Both the position numbers and the translations under genes were made by a program. Source: Homarus americanus (taxonomy: Eukaryota; Arthropoda; Malacostraca; Decapoda; Nephropidae). Taken from it: 64,000 nt of DNA. The notes beneath the pieces are model-generated. The model worked only from the letters and a program-made list of their open reading frames with translations. It had not been told where the DNA came from and searched no databases. This document shows, in pieces, positions 34,038 to 46,304 of this stretch (positions are counted from its first letter, which is position 1; each line of letters starts with the position of its first letter). The stretch is from the NCBI RefSeq assembly GCF_018991925.1, contig NW_024737042.1:19479298-19543297 (forward strand). Direction: 5' to 3'.

Positions 34038-34931
34038 ATGGCCGCTTTGGATCGTTGTGTCGTGGGGGAAGAGGAGGGGAGTGTGGAGAAAGACGACCTC
34101 CTTGCCACGCTGTTAAGGCAGCTGGTGCAGTTGAGGAGTGAGGTTGACACTCTAAAGGGGGAAAATGAAGCCCTCAGGACGGAACTCCTTCAGGTAGGTG
34201 TCCTGCCTAGCAGGACACCTGCGAAGGAGGAGCAGGCGTGGAGAGTGGTTGTCTCCAAGGGGACTAGGGTCAGGCTTAGGAAAGCTGACCAGGGTGTGGA
34301 GTGCAGTAACCCTTACCAGGTGCTGCAGGAAGCTGGAGAGGAAGAGAAGAGGCAGGACGGTATGGATCAAGGAGAGGAAAGGGCAGTTGTACAAACCCTG
34401 CCCACAGGTAAGGTCGTGGTAGTTGGTGACAGCCAGGTGAGGTTTATGGATAGGGCTTTTTGTGCGAGAGATAGGAAACGTAGGACTAGGGTGTGTTTTC
34501 CTGGGGCTGGGATAGGGCATGTAGCCGAGAGGTTAGACAGAGTTTTGTCAGGGGAGGGTACCAATCCAGTAGTGTGTCTTAGTGTGGGAGGAAACGACAT
34601 AGGTAAGGTTAGGAGTGAGGAACTTTTCAAGAGGTATAGGGAGGCGCTGGGGAAGATTAGAGATAGGGGAGGGATCCCGATAGTATGTGGTGTCTTGCCT
34701 AGAAGAGGGGTTGGTCGTGAATGGCTGTCCAGGGCAATTGCTATTAATTGCCGACTGGAAAAACATTGTGCAAACAATGGTTGGGCATTCATTGATAACT
34801 GGCAACGATTCTATGGCAACGACTACCTGTACTGTCGCGACGGAGTACACTTGTCTCGTGAGGGGGTGAAGACGTTGTCTGCATCCCTGGAGCGTGAAAT
34901 TGTCACTCCGAAGGGAGGGTTTCGCCAGTAG
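34038..34931 (+). CDS. LINE-B ORF1 protein with SGNH-esterase domain
   Basis: An intact frame of 297 codons. ATG 34038 lies in an ACCAAGGAAAATGGCC context, and downstream starts would cut the coiled coil. Residues about 18-52 form a coiled-coil-like helix (LLRQLVQLRSEVDTLKGENE). Residues about 125-285 are an SGNH/GDSL-type hydrolase with VVGDSQVR (Ser132), SVGGNDIG (Asn186) and CRDGVHLS (Asp268, His271), so the catalytic set is complete. Such esterase domains occur in ORF1 of CR1-like LINEs, and their substrate is unknown. There is no RRM or zinc knuckle. It is followed about 95 bp later by ORF2. This is the only apparently undamaged full-length transposon ORF here. Confidence 0.88.
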   Translation: MAALDRCVVGEEEGSVEKDDLLATLLRQLVQLRSEVDTLKGENEALRTELLQVGVLPSRTPAKEEQAWRVVVSKGTRVRLRKADQGVECSNPYQVLQEAGEEEKRQDGMDQGEERAVVQTLPTGKVVVVGDSQVRFMDRAFCARDRKRRTRVCFPGAGIGHVAERLDRVLSGEGTNPVVCLSVGGNDIGKVRSEELFKRYREALGKIRDRGGIPIVCGVLPRRGVGREWLSRAIAINCRLEKHCANNGWAFIDNWQRFYGNDYLYCRDGVHLSREGVKTLSASLEREIVTPKGGFRQ

Positions 34932-35026
34932 AGAGGGGTCGGGGAAAGTGGGAATCAAAAAACAAGCAGGTCCTGGGAAGTAAAATTAGTTGCTCAGGAC
35001 AAGGGGTAAAACAGGACCAGGGAAGA

Positions 35027-37838
35027 GTAGGTTTAAATGTATACTATACAAACAGTAGGAGCGTTAGAAATAAAATAAACTTGCTGAGAGCGGTTGTATG
35101 TACCGAAAATGTAGACGTCATAGCAATCACCGAAACTTGGATGAATCTGGCGAGCAAAATTTTTTATCAGAGTTCCACATAGAAGGGTACAACCTTTTTC
35201 ACAAGGACAGGGAAGGTAGGAAGGGGGGAGGGGTCGCACTCTTCGTCAAGGATACATTAAAATGTTGTACTAATAATTCAATAAAGGGTGAAATAGGAAC
35301 CGAGTCTGTGTGGGTAGAAATCACGGAAGGAAGAGAAAAACTAATTATGGGAGTGATTTACAGGCCCCCAAGTCTTAGCAAAGAAGCAGCTCAGCCCATA
35401 TGGCAGGAAATGAGTAGGGCAGCAAAATATAACAACCTATGCATTATGGGGGATTTCAACTTCAGAAATATTGACTGGGACAACATTGTAGGCGACTATG
35501 AATCTGAAGACTTCCTAGACGCAGTACAGGACAATTTTTTGAAACAACTAATTACAGAACCTACTAGAGGTGACAATATATTAGACCTAGTATTAACAAA
35601 TAAAGAAAATATTATCAGAGATATCACAGTAGGGGAAGAACTAGGTAACAGTGATCACAGAGAAATCAGGTTCACCCTAAATTGGGAAACGAAAAACAAT
35701 GACAATATGGTCAGAGTCCCAAACTTTCGGTTGGCGGATTATCAGGGGTTAAGAAGGTACCTAGGTGAGGTCACCTGGGAACAGTCACGTCAGGTCCCAG
35801 TAGGAAGTGGTGAGGTCATAGATGACACAACAATTGATCATGACTATAATATATTCACCAGTATACTACATAAAGCACAAGAACAAAATATACCATACAG
35901 AAAAATTAGGTCAAATAAAAATAAGAATGAGCCAAGGTGGATGACCAGAAAACTTAAACATGACATAGGAATAAAGAAAGGAATATATAAGAAATTAAAG
36001 GGAGGGGAGGAGCAGCTCAGAAACAGGTATAATGAACTATCTAGGAATGTTAAGAAAAATGTAAGGAAAGCAAAGAGAGACTATGAAATCAAAATAGCAA
36101 GAGAATCCAAGGCGAATCCCAAGGGATTTTCCAGGTATATAGGACAAAGGTCAAGGACAAAGTTGGGCCTTTAAAGTCAGGGAGGGGAGAATTGATAAAT
36201 GGCAGTGAAGACATGAGCAAAGCATTGAACAGCTACTTCTTATCAGTTTTCACAGAAGAAATTTGCGATGAAATTCCGGAGGTGGAACTGATATTTAAGG
36301 GAAAGGAAGAAGAGAAATTAAAGAATATCACCATCAGAAAAGAGGATGTTCTTAAGAAGATAAATAAACTAAAGAACACAAAATCCCCAGGGCCGGATGA
36401 AATTTTTCCTCGAGTCTTAAAAGAGTGTAGGGAACAGATTAGCGGACCCCTCGTAAACTTATTTACAAAATCATTAGACACTGGAGTTGTGCCAGAGTTG
36501 TGGAAACAGGCGAATGTAGTACCCATATTTAAAAAGGGAGACAGAGCATCAGCGTCAAATTACCGGCCGATCAGTTTGACGTCAGTAGTGGGGAAATTTC
36601 TTGAATCATTTATAGCAGATAGCATCCGATCGCATCTAGAGAAAAGCAAATTAATCTACGACTCTCAACATGGGTTTACAAAGGGAAAATCTTGTCTAAC
36701 AAATCTGCTAACGTTTTTTAGGAAAGTCTTCGAGGTAGTAGATAATGACGAAAATTACGATGTTATTTACTTAGACTTTAGCAAAGCATTTGACAGAGTA
36801 CCGCATCAGAGGCTTCTGAGAAAAATTAAGGCTCATGGTATCGAGGGGAAAGTTTTAAATTGGATAAAATCATGGCTCACCGATAGAACGCAGAGGGTCA
36901 GCGTAGATGGTGTTAAATCTGAGTGGGGCCGTGTAACCAGTGGGGTTCCCCAGGGGTCAGTACTAGGCCCACTCTTGTTCATAATCTACATAAACGATTT
37001 AGATACTGGGATCAGCAGTGACATAAGCAAGTTTGCGGATGACACCAAAATAGGGCGGCAAATTAATTCAGGGCAGGATGCAAATGCATTACAGGAGGAT
37101 CTAAATAAACTGCAGGGGTGGTCTGAAAAATGGCAAATGAAATTCAACACCAGCAAGTGCAGCGTACTTAATATTGGAAGAACAAATACTTATAATGTAT
37201 ACAGCCTGAACAACATCAACCTAGAGAAGTCGACTTGTGAAAGAGACCTAGGGGTACTTGTAAGCCCGGACCTACGGCCTAGAAAACAGTGCGTTAATGT
37301 TCGAAATAAGGCAAACAGAGTATTGGGTTTTATATCTAGAAGTGTAAGTAACAAGAGTGCAGAGGTCTTATTGCAACTATATCTTGCGCTAGTTAGGCCG
37401 CACCTCGATTATGCGGTTCAGTTCTGGTGCCCCTATTATAGAATGGATATAAATTCACTAGAGTCGGTGCAGCGAAGAATGACAAAAATTATTCAGGGAC
37501 TTAGAAACCTTCCATATCAGGATAGGTTAAAGAAACTTAACTTGCATTCCCTAGAAAGACGAAGAGTGCGGGGAGATATGATAGAAGTATTTAAGTGGGT
37601 GAAAGGAATCAATAAAGGGGATATAGATAAAGTTCTTATAATATCCGAGCAGGATAGGACTCGGAACAACGGATTCAAGTTGGATAAGTTTAGGTTTAGG
37701 AGGGAGATAGGAAGAAACTGGTTCACAAATAGGGTGGTGGACGAGTGGAACAAGCTTAGTAACTTTGTAGTAAGTGCGGGAACTCTGGAAAGTTTCAAAA
37801 GGAGGCTAGATAGATTCATGGATGATAGAGAGTGGTAG
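35027..37838 (+). pseudogene. LINE-B ORF2: APE endonuclease plus reverse transcriptase, two frameshifts
   Basis: The first frame, from about 35027, gives VYYTNSRSVRNKINLLRAVV and AITETWMN. It shifts near 35160 at an A/T run. The frame to 36174 has GVIYRPPSLSKEA, IMGDFNFRNIDWDN, a TRGDNILDLVLTN block and GNSDHREIRFTL, the active-site series of APE-type endonucleases. It shifts near 36129, where one T is missing from a T run relative to 29214. The third frame (36192-37838, 548 codons) is RT: SPGPDEIFPRV, NYRPISLTSV, YLDFSKAFDRV (Asp195), SGVPQGSVLGPL, KFADDTKIGRQ (DD at 283-284) and the long post-RT tail. All catalytic motifs are intact. Both breaks are one-base homopolymer changes, so sequencing error cannot be excluded. 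Confidence 0.88.
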
Positions 37839-38249
37839 TAACTCTCGACAGGAGCTGCCATGCACAGGCCAACCGGCCTATTGCAGACTCCTTATTTTCT
37901 CATGTTCTTATGTTTCTTATGTTCTTATGTTCTTATGGTAAAACTTTCTTGGTGTAAACAACTTCTGGTATATTTGTCATTATCTGTGCTGAGAAAACGC
38001 TGTAACCTCTTTAAAAGGCGTGATTGTTGGAAAGAAAAGCCTGATTATTTAATTTCATAAAAACATAAGAATGGAGGAAACTTCAGCTGGCCTATTGGCC
38101 GATACTGGGCAGTCCGATTTACACCCAACCCCTATCGCTCATATATCCCCATCCAACCTATGTTAATGATGATGTTTGGGAACTTGTTCTACTCATCCAC
38201 TACTCTATTTTCAAACCAATATTTACCTATTTCGCACCTAAATCTAAAC

Positions 38250-39480
38250 TTGTCTAATTTAAAACCTTGATACGAGTTCGCTCCTGGTTGGATAGTTTGA
38301 GTACCTTTGTAATGTCACCTTTGTTTAGCCCTGACTTCCATTTATACACCTTGATCATATCGCCCCTCACTCTATGTCTCTCGAGGGAGTGCGAATTAAG
38401 ATGCTTTAACCTGTATCTGTACTCAAGGTTTCTAATGCCCGGGATTAGTCGTGTCATTCTCTTCTGAATTCTTTCTAGGGATTCTATATCCATTCTGTAC
38501 TAAGATGACCAGAATTGAACTGCGTAATCCAAGTGAGGTCTCATTGTTGTTTGATCTGAGTTTTCTGTATGGTATGTTCTGCCTTTGTGCATTAATTAAC
38601 TCCTTATTTAAATTGTCGTGTAAGTCGTCAACTTCAGATCTCGTGATCAGGTCATCCTCCTCCGTCATATTTTGTGAGGTTTTCGTTATCGGGTCACCAG
38701 GTTCCGCGGGGCCGCTCTCTGTGGGTACATTGTGTGAGGTCATGTAATTCATCCCCAATCGTGATACCCTTTCTCTCAGCTGCCTTTTCAAACTATCAAA
38801 GTTTGCCCCTCTGAAATCTTGGATTTTAATGGAATTTTCCTTGGGAATGCCATTAAATTCTAATTTGAATCTTACTTCTTTGTGATCACTTTTAACATGT
38901 TCGTTCCCTATCTCGACATTACTAATTAGGTTTTCTAGTGTTTGACAGAACTATATCGAGTATATGATTACCCCGGGTGGGTTCGGTTATATGTTGACTT
39001 AGGAAACAGTCCTGAACTGTTTCAAGAAAATCCTCTGATTCTGAGTTACCTGTAAGGTCGATCCAATCTATTTGGCTAAAGTTTAAGTCGCCTATTATAC
39101 AGACTTGGCTATGTCCGGATGCCATGCTCATTTCATCCCAAATAAGTTGTTCATTAACTCTATCAAGATTAGGAGGTCGATATATATTACTCCTATGATT
39201 AATTTTTCCCTACCATCTGTTAATTTCATCCAAATTGTTTCTGTATTCAGTTCAGTTTTTATTTCCTTATTTATTTCACACTTCAGATTATCCCTGACAT
39301 AGATTGCTACTCCGCCTCCTTTCCTAATCAGCCTATCGGTATGGAATAATTTGTAACCTGCAATTTGGTATTCGACAGGTAACTCACCTGAGTCTAAGTT
39401 TATCCATGTTTCGGTGAATGCTATTATATAGATATTTTTCGTTACACATCAGCACCCTGATTTTAACTCCCTGCCTAATT
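38250..39480 (-). pseudogene. LINE-C copy 6 endonuclease fused to post-RT tail
   Basis: On minus from about 39440: FTETWINLDSG, GYKLFHTDRLIRKGGGVAIY, TIWMKLTDGREKL and GVIYRPPNLDRVNEQ, partly through stops. Then VCIIGDLNFSQIDWIDL (here GDLN in place of GDFN) and EPTRGNHILDIVLS. The domain end NSDHKEVRFKLEFN is shifted in frame. The linker with MNYTMTSHNVPTES-like text and LITRSEVDDLHDNLN leads at about 38545 into a short remnant of the post-RT region (LERIQKRMTRLIPGIRNLEY). It could never transpose without help. Confidence 0.76.
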
Positions 39481-39589
39481 TAGTTTTGTCGTTATTCCTT
39501 GCACTATTTCTCTGTAACCTTTCACATTGTTTAGCCGTTCCCACTGCAGTCTCCTCGATCCCTGTGCTCACATGTTTCCCTAGCAGTTT

Positions 39590-40393
39590 AAAGACTTCGG
39601 CATCTTTTGAACTGCCCTCTCGAAAGAGCCAGCCAGGGTTGCTACCCCATCCCTAGACAGATAAAGGTCCGTTCTGCCTTAAAAGTTGTCCCAGTTGTCA
39701 ATGAATGGGACTGATATTAACTTGCAATATCTGTCAAGACGGCTGTTGACACCAACTGTCCTTGACAACAATTCATTGGCAACTCTCCTTCCAGGCAAGA
39801 CACCACATATGATAGGGATCCCTTCCTTCACCCTAATACGTTCTATTGCTGTCTTGAATTTATCAAGGAGCTTCTCACTCCTTCAATGTCCAATATCATT
39901 GCCTCCTGCACTGAGGTAGATAATAGGTTTGTTCCCATTACCAGACAAGATATTGTCCATCCTGTCAACTATATCCTCCACCGCAGCTCCTGGCAATCAC
40001 ACCCTCATCCTATTTTTATTTTTACCACAAAAAACTCTATCCAGGTAATGTAACTGGTGAATCGCCAACAATTAAGGTTTTCGCACCTTCCTTCTCAGCC
40101 CTGTCCTAGACTATACTAACGTCCAAGTCGTCTATCAAAGGACTAAAAGAGTTTTTACGCTTAGCTGTTGTCGTTTCTTGGTGTCTTTTCTCACCGCCAG
40201 TTTTTTCGTTCCTCTCCTCAACCTTCCATTCGCCTGTTTTCGTCAGACACGGGCTTTCCTTTTTCGTGTCTTCTGCCTTCGTCTTCGCAATCACTTCCTT
40301 TAATTTCAAGTATTCGTTCTTGACCTTCATTAACTCGGCCACTAGCTGGGCCCTCAACAGGTTACAGCACTGCTCATAACTAGCACTAGCCAT
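39590..40393 (-). pseudogene. LINE-C copy 6 ORF1 (SGNH esterase), degenerate
   Basis: ATG at 40393 (minus) begins MASASYEQCCNLLRAQLVAE and a Lys/Glu-rich coiled coil. Beyond 40106 frames break. The GDS block is at about 40060 (VGDSPVT), GGND-like text (SAGGNDIG) at about 39895-39910, and the C-terminal block reads LYLSRDGVAT near 39655. The D..H pair has again been damaged by loss of part of a repeated CTAGGGATGGGG unit. Homologous to 13535-14366 and 22372-23169. Confidence 0.78.
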
Positions 40394-40561
40394 TACTGAC
40401 AATTAATCCCCGGGAGCTAAGTCGGCCTTAACCTTTCCTCTAGCGAGGTCAGAACACAACTGAGCGAAGTCAAAACACAACTAACATTCTCTACTTTATG
40501 ACACATTAATATCCACTGCATGAACTACACCCAGTCTTCATTAATGATCTCATACTGCTCA

Positions 40562-41056
40562 GAAATACTTTGTTAACTATAGCACATGAAAGATGATAAG
40601 TTAGTGATACTAAGATTAGAGTGAAGGAGACGTAGGTTTTTGTATAATTTTATGCAGACAACTCTACACAACGTGATACAAAGTCAGAGGAAGGAATTTT
40701 GAATATTTACTGTAATAACGCAACTGTTTTAGGGATGGGGAAATAATAATATAAATATTAATAGGCAAAGTTGAGGGTAGGAGGGCCCAAAAGAAGGCAG
40801 TGACGCGGATGGATGAATTAAATTAAAAACTGGTTCTTCAAAAAGATACAAAACTTTACAGAATTGGTAAAAACAGCCCGAGAACGTTTGGAGTGGAGAA
40901 CTGTGGTCGCCAACCCTCTGATTGATTGATTGATCACATTGTGTAGACACTGTAGAGTTACATGCATAAAATTATACAAAAACCTACGGATGTCTCACTC
41001 CAATCTCAGTATCATTACCTTAACATCTTTCATGTGTTGTAGCTAGCAAACTATAT
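40562..41056. mobile_element. Foldback / MITE-like element with ~100-bp inverted arms
   Basis: The left arm, 40562-40674, is the reverse complement of 40932-41056 with about 80% match by eye. Shared words are GCACATGAAAGATG / CATCTTTCATGTG, GTGATACTAAGATTAGAGTG / CACTCCAATCTCAGTATCAT and the exact GTAGGTTTTTGTATAATTTT (complement near 40964-40987). The ~255-bp centre has no coding region. Long inverted arms around a noncoding core fit a nonautonomous foldback element or MITE. I could not define target-site duplications. Confidence 0.6.
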
Positions 41057-42876
41057 TCGGATTCCGACATTTTGTGATATAAACATTGTGGCCTACAATT
41101 GTCCTAGGAATGCACCCTGCGATTTAATGTATATCTTTGTGAATCACCACGCATAAAATTAGTAATTGATATGATAAAATCGGAGTACCGTGTTTAGTAA
41201 CTTTACCTGTGAAGGCTTAATCGCGACCACCAAGTAACCTCGGATTCACCTAAGTGTGATTGCCCCAGAAATAGAAAAAAGTTGAGTGCTTAAAATCTTT
41301 CCATTCGTTAAATAATCAAGAAAAAAGGTATTATTTACTGCATCACGTTGTAAAAAATAATCATAGAGGTCAGTCTCTGAGCGATATGTAGTTAAAAATA
41401 ATTTTCATCTGCAATTAAACTAACTGTTTATTGATATGTTCCCCAAGTGATTAATTTTCTCTGGAGGCAAATTGGAGCTTTAGTATTTATTTTTATGCTA
41501 GGCTGAACCAGGAAAGGTGACCTAATTTATTTTTCGTGACATGAACTGCAAGAATAAGAATTTCAGAGAGAACAGACAACTGTGCCTCTCCCTAGTTATC
41601 AAAATTTCTTCTGATTAATCTCGTTCGTTTGTATAAATTATCGTATTATTGAATTGTAATGTATGAATTGTTTCCTTCATTTGTGTAATGAATCGCAATA
41701 TTGACGCTATGTGAACCATTTGTTTATTTATGTCGAGTATTTTATTAATGGACCCAGAGAGAGGTGCCAACTCACACTTGTACTGCAGTTTACAAAGATA
41801 TGACCCTGATCTTCTAATTTTGTCCAAATAAACGTAATATGGCTTTAGGATTTGCTCTGGTATATAGATATTATAAGCCTTGTAGGTCGACCCAAGTACG
41901 AGTTATACTGTCGACACACCTTGTTAAATGGATACAAGTGGCACTGACCACCCTACTCACTAGACCAGATCTGCCGGAATGACAAAAAATATTCACATAT
42001 AAAAATAATTATTTTTTACGACAGGTTTAATAGGCGTTCATTCAGCGGCATCTGCTATTAATCTGAATTTATCACATTTTTATAGAATTTAAGTAGGTAA
42101 TATAGTTCAGACAAAGTGTAATTTCCAGCTATTAAGATAATATTAAATTATTTAATTTTCGGAGCCTTGATAAAATTGCAAAATGCTGTTACAAATAATG
42201 CTGTCATTATCAACATCTAACTCTAAGTTTAGCAACTCAGCGTTTTTTCCTCTCTGTCACTGCACAATTATTAGTATTTTGTTCAAGCTGAATAATATAA
42301 CATTTACATAGTGACCATAATAATACTATTTTCTCTTACGATGGTTCAGACATAGTGTACTAGTTCTTGAAGTAATTGACCCCTGAGAGACGGGTACTCA
42401 ATCTCAGTATTTCACTTTAGCCAGAACTAAACAAAACGTTACCTGGTAGAGGAAGAAAGGTAGCTCTCCGTTATTAGAGTATCAGAACTAAATCATGTGG
42501 TCTTTAATAGATGAATAATTATTGTTCTTCACTATCGGAACTAAAACATTCGTTCCATCGTAAGCGAATAACTCTTAATTCACTGTCAGAACGCCTGTCT
42601 CTTTCAGTATATTTTTAACTTCAAGTACTAAAAACTTAAAAATAAGTCCATTTTGCCGTCCTTTTAAATAAATTAACATCATGGAGTACCATTTGCTTTA
42701 GGGTCGATCCTTGACACTTTCAATTTAACCAGGGTTGAGATTTTAGTACAAATTAACTTTAATGTTTTCGGTATTATTTATTTTTATTATTGATTCTTTA
42801 GAACATTAAAAACCCTGGAATAAGGTTTTCCTTTATTTGCATGATTCATTTATATTTGTTTATTTTTGCCCGTACC
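41057..42876. other. No gene seen
   Basis: About 1.8 kb of AT-rich sequence without recognised motifs, tandem repeats or similarity to other parts of the window. Confidence 0.5.
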
Positions 42877-43785
42877 TGTCTGTTGTATCGTTGTTTGTAT
42901 TCCTGTATCTTCGTCTATGCTCCTGGATCGTTGTTTGTGTTCCTGGATCGTTGTTTGTGTTCCTGGATCGTTGTTTGTGTTCCTGGATCGTTGTTTGTGT
43001 TCCTGGATCGTTGTTTGTGTTCCTGTATAGTTGTTTGTGATGTTGTTTCTTTGTTTTCCTGTATCTTTGTTTATGTCCTTGTATCTTTGTTTGTGGTGCT
43101 GTATTTTGGTTTGTGTTCCTGTATATATGTTTATGTTCCTGGATCGTTGTTTGTGTTCCTGTTTTTTGTTTGTGGTGCTGTATTTTGGTTTGTGTTCCTG
43201 TATCTTAGTGTTGCTGTATCTTTGTTTGTGTTGCTGTATCTTTGTTTGTGTTGCTGTATTTTGGTTTGTGTTCCTGTATATATGTTTATGTTCCTGGATC
43301 GTTGTTTGTGTTCCTGTTTTTTGTTTGTGTTGCTGTATTTTGGATTGTGTTCCTGTATATATGTTTGTGTTCCTGTATCTTAGTGTTGCTGTATCTTTGT
43401 TTGTGTTGCTGTATTTTGGTTTGTGTTCCTGTATATATGTTTATGTTCCTGGATCGTTGTTTGTGTTCCTGTTTTTTGTTTGTTTATGTTCCTGGATCGT
43501 TGTTTGTGTTCCTGTTTTTTGTTTGTGGTGCTGTATTTTGGTTTGTGTTCCTGTATATATGTTTGTGTTCCTGTATCTTAGTGTTGCTGTATCTTTGTTT
43601 GTGTTCCTGGATCGTTGTTTGTGCTCATATATCGTTGTTTGCATTACTGTATCTTTGTTTGTGTTCTGTATCGTTGTTTGTGCTCATAATATCGTTGTTT
43701 ACGTTCCTGCATAGTCTTTTGTGTTCCTGTATCGTTGTTTTATGTTACTGTATCGTTGTTTGTGTTCCTGCATTACTATCCAGGG
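42877..43785. repeat. 20-bp minisatellite (TTGTTTGTGTTCCTGGATCG)
   Basis: Perfect 20-bp units occur at about 42910-43020. Downstream, units vary (TGTATCTT, TGTATTTTGG, TGTATATATG endings) and blocks of several variants are themselves repeated, for example the series beginning near 43120, 43265 and 43420. The unit is not a multiple of three, so all three plus frames stay open and give Cys/Val/Phe/Leu-rich products that look like membrane proteins but are artefacts. Confidence 0.92.
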
Positions 43786-44798
43786 GGTCAATAGTAACTG
43801 TGTCAGCCTTATATTAATTACTCTCGCTCTGGTTATATTCGGTCATTTCTCTCAGTATGAAACTAGATTTCTGTTCAGAGCTGACAGTTGCACCGTTTAC
43901 ACCCAAGCCAAACTCCTCAACATCTGTAAGAGCGTCTCGTTTCATTAAAACTATATTGCTTGGAGGGGACAACTTCTACTCACACTTGAGGAAAGATGAC
44001 CCTAATAAACCACAAAGGATATTTATTATCGTCTATGAAGAGAAGGACTCAACAAAACCAGCCAAAAGTAACATCCCTTCGCTTATATTTATTGGTACTT
44101 TGTCAATAGAATTATAACATCTGAAATGGATACAAAGATCTGTTTTATTTTCTTGTCAGACGAGAAAGAAATATACTGTAAATATGAGCTGAGTAAATGA
44201 AGAGACCAATCTCATAAACCTCCGCTTTCTTATCTATATTACCTTTATATAACTTATTATTGAGACGAAAAACAGTTATAATTAATTTCTGACAAAAAAT
44301 TATAGTTAATATTGCTTCGCGCTGGCTAACTTATTCATATCTGTCAAGTGTAGAGTCATATAATGCATATAAGACCTTCAGCTCGTACAACGTCGACAGA
44401 AATCGTCGTCCCAGAGGCAGAGAAACGTTGAGGTTAGTATCAATAAAACATTTGATAAGATTACCGTATGATGTGAGGCCTTGATATTTTTCGCTAGATC
44501 TACGACATCTGTCGCACCACCAAATAAAATCCACGGATGGAGAGGCGATATATATAATGTGGTAATATTCTTTTATGTGGTAATATAGAAATGATAATAT
44601 TTTCTGTGTTAATAATTTTCTTTCATAATAGAATCAGATGCCAAGACATTTTTTCAAGTGACATTATTGTTTCAATTGATAAAATATTTATTTTATCGGA
44701 TAATGATTTTTGTCGTAAAATAATTTATTTAATTTCATTTCTCGAGTCAGGGATTTTTTCTTGAGACACTGTTTTCGCATGATGACAATATTCACGTG

Positions 44799-44801
<3 letters not shown>
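43786..44801. other. No gene seen
   Basis: Unique-looking AT-rich sequence. One open frame of 86 codons at 43857-44117 has no recognisable motif. Confidence 0.45.
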
Positions 44802-45585
<784 letters not shown>

Positions 45586-46304
45586 ATAGCCTTAACAACA
45601 TCAACCTAGAGAAGTCGACTTGTGAAAGAGACCTAGGGGTACTTGTAAGCCAGGACCTATGGCCTAGAAAACAGTGCGTTAATGTTCGAAATAAGGCAAA
45701 CAGAGTATTGGGTTTTATATCTAGAAGTGTAAGTAACAAGAGTGCAGAGGTCTTATTGCAACTATATCTTGCGCTAGTCAGGCCGCACCTCGATTATGCG
45801 GTTCAGTTCTGGTGCCCCTATTATAGAATGGATATAAATTCACAAGAGTCGGTTCAGCGAAGAATGACAAAAATGATTCCGGGACTTAGAAACCTTCCAT
45901 ATCAGGATAGGTTATAGAAACTTAACTTACATTCCCTAGAAAGACGAGGAGAGCGGGGAGATATGATAGAAGTATTTAAGTGGGTGAAAGGAATCAATAA
46001 GGAGATATAGATAAAGTTATTATAATATCCGAGCAGGATAGGACCTTTAGGAAAAGATTTAAGTTGGATAAGTTTAGGCTTAATAACGAAGATAGGAAGG
46101 AACTGGTTCACATATAGGGTGGTGGACGAGTGGAACAAGCTTAGCAACTTTGTAGTAAGTGCGGGAACTCTGGAAAGTTTCAAAAGGAGGCTAGATAGAT
46201 TCATGGGCGATAGAGAGTGGTTGTAACTCTCGACAGGAGCTGCCATGCACAGTCCAACCGGCCTATTGCAGACTCCTTATTTTCTTATGTTCTTATGTTC
46301 TTAT
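45586..46304 (+). mobile_element. LINE-B copy 5, 5'-truncated 3' end
   Basis: Begins in the post-RT region (SLNNINLEKSTCERDLGVLV) and continues through LARPHLDYAVQFWCPYYRMD-type text to the 3' UTR and a CTTATG tail ending near 46304. A TAG at 45913-45915 and single-base deletions near 46000 and 46060 break the frame. It shares with LINE-B copy 6 the unusual bases around 46040-46085 (GACCTTTAGGAAAAGATTTAAG), so these two copies form a subfamily. Confidence 0.87.

Larger units (their letters stand above)
33955..37936 (+). mobile_element. LINE-B copy 4: near-full-length CR1-like retrotransposon
   Basis: A 5' UTR of roughly 80 bp or more (start uncertain), an intact ORF1 (34038-34931), ORF2 with endonuclease and RT (about 35027-37838, two apparent single-base frameshifts), a short 3' UTR (CTCTCGACAGGAGCTGCCA) and a CTTATGTT repeat tail ending near 37936. 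ORF1 esterase plus APE endonuclease plus RT, with a short repeat tail instead of poly(A), matches the CR1 group. Closely similar 3' ends at 29030, 45586 and 46740 show it is the most successful family in this window. Confidence 0.9.
38058..40485 (-). mobile_element. LINE-C copy 6, end to end but with most of RT deleted
   Basis: Reads on minus from a 5' UTR near 40485 (TTGTGTTCTGACCTCGCTAG) through ORF1 and endonuclease, then jumps at about 38545 from the linker (RQNIPYRKLRSNNN) into the post-RT region, ending with the UTR and tail at 38058 (ATAAAAACATAAGAATGG). The RT core, with its catalytic motifs, is absent. A single internal deletion between two retained ends is the simplest reading. Confidence 0.83.

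Noticed and set aside
34038..34931. A host GDSL esterase gene
   Set aside because: Related ORF1 copies occur at three other places in the window next to LINE ORF2 remains, and ORF2 follows directly here.
36233..36526. Minus-strand frame of 97 codons, also at 29320-29613
   Set aside because: Antisense shadow of the conserved RT region. It is repeated only because LINE-B is repeated.
42877..43785. Cys/Val/Leu/Phe-rich frames resembling multi-pass membrane proteins
   Set aside because: Three overlapping frames are open at once because of the 20-bp repeat. A real gene would use one.
43857..44117. 86-codon frame in unique sequence
   Set aside because: No motif, no upstream or downstream exon signal that I can judge, and length compatible with chance.
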